NCBI RefSeq assembly: GCF_019931065.1
Contig: NZ_JAIOUQ010000014.1
Location: 112,841 to 176,840, forward strand
Source: Methanobacterium spitsbergense
Lineage (GTDB): Archaea; Methanobacteriota; Methanobacteria; Methanobacteriales; Methanobacteriaceae
Length of the DNA stretch: 64,000 bases
Direction of reading: 5' to 3'
The translations under genes and the position numbers were made by a program. Shown piece by piece: positions 62,489 through 64,000 of the stretch. Position 1 is the stretch's first letter. Each line of letters starts with the position of its first letter. The notes below the pieces were generated by a model. It was not told the origin of the DNA. It made no database searches and was given only the letters and a program-made list of their open reading frames with translations.

Positions 62489-64000
62489 TTATGTTGTGGT
62501 TGTTGTGAATTTTGTTGTGTATGGTGTTGTTAGTCCTGCTCCGCCTGTGCTTGTAACGCTGTTTGAATGTAGTATGACTGTGTAGGTTGTTCCTCTTGCA
62601 AATGCTGCGTTGGCTGTTATATTCAGTGTGTTACCGTTTATACTGGTTGTGTATGGTTTTATTTGTCCGTATTGATTTTTGAGTTCTATCCATGAGTTAG
62701 TTCCGAGTTGGATGGCTTTGCTGAAGTTGATTTGTATCACCTTATTTACAGCCACATTAACTTCGTTGTTCATTGGACTTGTGCTTGTTACGACTGGTGG
62801 TAAGGTTGTTGTGAATATGGTTGTGTACGGTGTGTTTAAACCATTTCCTTGCATGTCTGTTATGCTGTTGGAGTGTAGGATGACTGTGTATTTAGTTCCT
62901 GCATTTAAGAGTGAGTTAGGTGTTATTGATAGTACATTTCCTATTATGTTTGTTGTGTATGGTACTATTGTTCCACTGTTGCTTGTTTTGAGTTCGATCC
63001 ATGGATTGGTTCCGAGTTGTATGGCTTTATCAAAGGTTATCTGTATAACCTTATTCAATGCGACATTAAATGCATTGTACACTGGACTTGTACTGGTAAC
63101 AACCGGTGCAGCCTCTGTAGTGAATCGTGTTGTATAAGGGGCTGCTAATCCAATTCCACCCATATCTGTTATACTGTTAGAATGTAGGATAACAGAGTAT
63201 TGTGTTCCTAGTGCTAGTAGTGAGGTGGGTGTTATTGATAATACATTGTCTAATATGTTTGTTGTGAATGTTTTGGTGTTTCCTGTTCCTGTTTCATAGA
63301 GTTCTATCCAAGGGTTCATTCCGAGTTGTATGTTTTTGTCAAAGACTATCTCTATAACCTTATTCAAATCGACGTCAACTGCGTTGTTCACCGGACTTGT
63401 GCTGGTAACAACTGGAGGTGCAGCTGAGTTAATAGTAACATCTGTATTCACAGATTCTGCATCAACCGTTGAAGTTATTGTAGATATTCCCGGATTTAAA
63501 CCTGCTGTAAATATGGATGATGCTTCACCATTAATCATAGTACCGGTTAATGGGTTAACTGTGCCTAATGCATCGCTTGCAAAGTTAACAACAATTCCAT
63601 CAGGAACATGACCATCAACAGGGTCATGGTAAACACCATTGGAATCGTGCAGTAAATCGGCTGTAATATTTGATTTACCTCCAATATTAATGGCTGTAGG
63701 GTTTGCAGTTACCGTTAATACAATCCACGGATCGTAAGATACATCTGAGCCGCTTATATTGGCAGAAGGATTTGTATTAGAACCCCACCAGTTATATCTC
63801 GCATCTACTGTTCCATAGTTATTAGAGATAGCATTAGTACTACCACTAGGATTTGTACTGTTTCCAATGATTCGGTTAAAGTTAACCACAGCAGTACCAC
63901 TATTGTAGATAGCACCACCCTCTAATGCGGCGTGGTTATTTGTGAAAGTACTGTTATCAACAGTCAAAGTACCATCATTGTAGATAGCACCACCATAACC
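62489..64000 (-). CDS. Large surface adhesin, 3' part: beta-helix plus three Big_5 domains
   Basis: The gene runs off the window at its 5' end; 503 codons are visible. From the N-terminal side there are right-handed beta-helix repeats (GYGGAIYNDGTLTV, FTNNHAALEGGAIYNSG, NYGTVDARYNWWGSNTNPS), then an Ig-like region (VTANPTAINIGGKSNITADL). Three Big_5 domains of about 92 residues follow. Each has the pattern PVVTSTSPxNNAxxVxLNKV, FDKNIQLG(M/T)NPWIEL and YxVILHSNSITD, and they are near repeats of each other. Such proteins are typical Methanobacteriales surface adhesins. No anchor is seen at the C terminus, which ends after PYTTKFTTTTT. Confidence 0.9.
   Translation of the reverse strand, partial: GYGGAIYNDGTLTVDNSTFTNNHAALEGGAIYNSGTAVVNFNRIIGNSTNPSGSTNAISNNYGTVDARYNWWGSNTNPSANISGSDVSYDPWIVLTVTANPTAINIGGKSNITADLLHDSNGVYHDPVDGHVPDGIVVNFASDALGTVNPLTGTMINGEASSIFTAGLNPGISTITSTVDAESVNTDVTINSAAPPVVTSTSPVNNAVDVDLNKVIEIVFDKNIQLGMNPWIELYETGTGNTKTFTTNILDNVLSITPTSLLALGTQYSVILHSNSITDMGGIGLAAPYTTRFTTEAAPVVTSTSPVYNAFNVALNKVIQITFDKAIQLGTNPWIELKTSNSGTIVPYTTNIIGNVLSITPNSLLNAGTKYTVILHSNSITDMQGNGLNTPYTTIFTTTLPPVVTSTSPMNNEVNVAVNKVIQINFSKAIQLGTNSWIELKNQYGQIKPYTTSINGNTLNITANAAFARGTTYTVILHSNSVTSTGGAGLTTPYTTKFTTTTT

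Noticed and set aside
62489..63300. Repeated ~276-bp segments as a mobile or satellite repeat
   Set aside because: They are the three in-frame Big_5 domains of the adhesin gene.

Overview
The window looks like chromosome of a mesophilic methanogenic archaeon close to Methanobacterium (Methanobacteriales). The base composition is AT-rich. Genes carry archaeal TATA boxes and GGTG/GGAGG-type ribosome binding sites. The information genes are archaeal: TFB, a TFE-like factor and two stand-alone TRAM proteins. Many small families resemble those typical of Methanobacterium genomes (DUF4013, DUF5518, DUF2178, zinc-ribbon proteins, ATC hydrolase, Big_5/beta-helix adhesins). The genus is inferred from gene content only. 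No rRNA, tRNA or CRISPR array was seen.

Layout. 0-3.5 kb: a tiny basic protein and several small membrane or zinc-ribbon proteins. 3.4-8.5 kb: a metalloid-type locus with an ArsR repressor in an operon with a B12-binding radical SAM enzyme, an arsenate reductase with a tail of four Cys-Cys pairs, a DUF166-like protein and a 48-aa CGC-repeat peptide. The peptide's stop codon coincides with the end of an IS200/IS605-type TnpB element. 8.5-11.5 kb: TFB with a repeat-expanded N terminus, three tiny genes (two zinc-ribbon/RHH type) and a tandem pair of TRAM genes with hairpin leaders. 11.7-19.5 kb: secreted, PH-domain, DUF169, DHA2 exporter and Usp genes, plus two identical 228-bp MITEs. 19.8-32 kb: a TetR/flavoprotein operon with a triple palindromic operator, secreted proteins, ATC hydrolase, Hsp20, an ABC1 kinase and methyltransferases. 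31.4-39.6 kb: an XRE/DUF2178 pair with a long palindrome, a broken DedA gene, a CDF transporter, a K+ channel, a truncated response regulator and secreted/membrane genes. 40-50 kb: APC permease, hemerythrin, a TFE-like factor, an alpha/beta hydrolase without its serine, a sensor kinase and a prenyltransferase-fold protein. 50-64 kb: coiled-coil proteins, SOUL, hydrolase, CPBP protease, MarR, nitroreductase and MBL genes, a third MITE, and the 3' part of a large adhesin running off the window.

Two themes stand out. First, one intact TnpB element coexists with three tiny derivatives that keep both ends and the hairpin-rich right end expected to form the omegaRNA, each abutting a different potential guide. 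Second, the region is rich in decay: at least eight genes are broken by stops, frameshifts or truncation, several exactly at a TAATG stop/start overlap. Two apparently functional genes begin at an ATT codon placed behind a strong ribosome binding site. How the genes cooperate is clearest for the metalloid locus and the TetR operon. Most of the rest are independent stress, envelope and transport genes.
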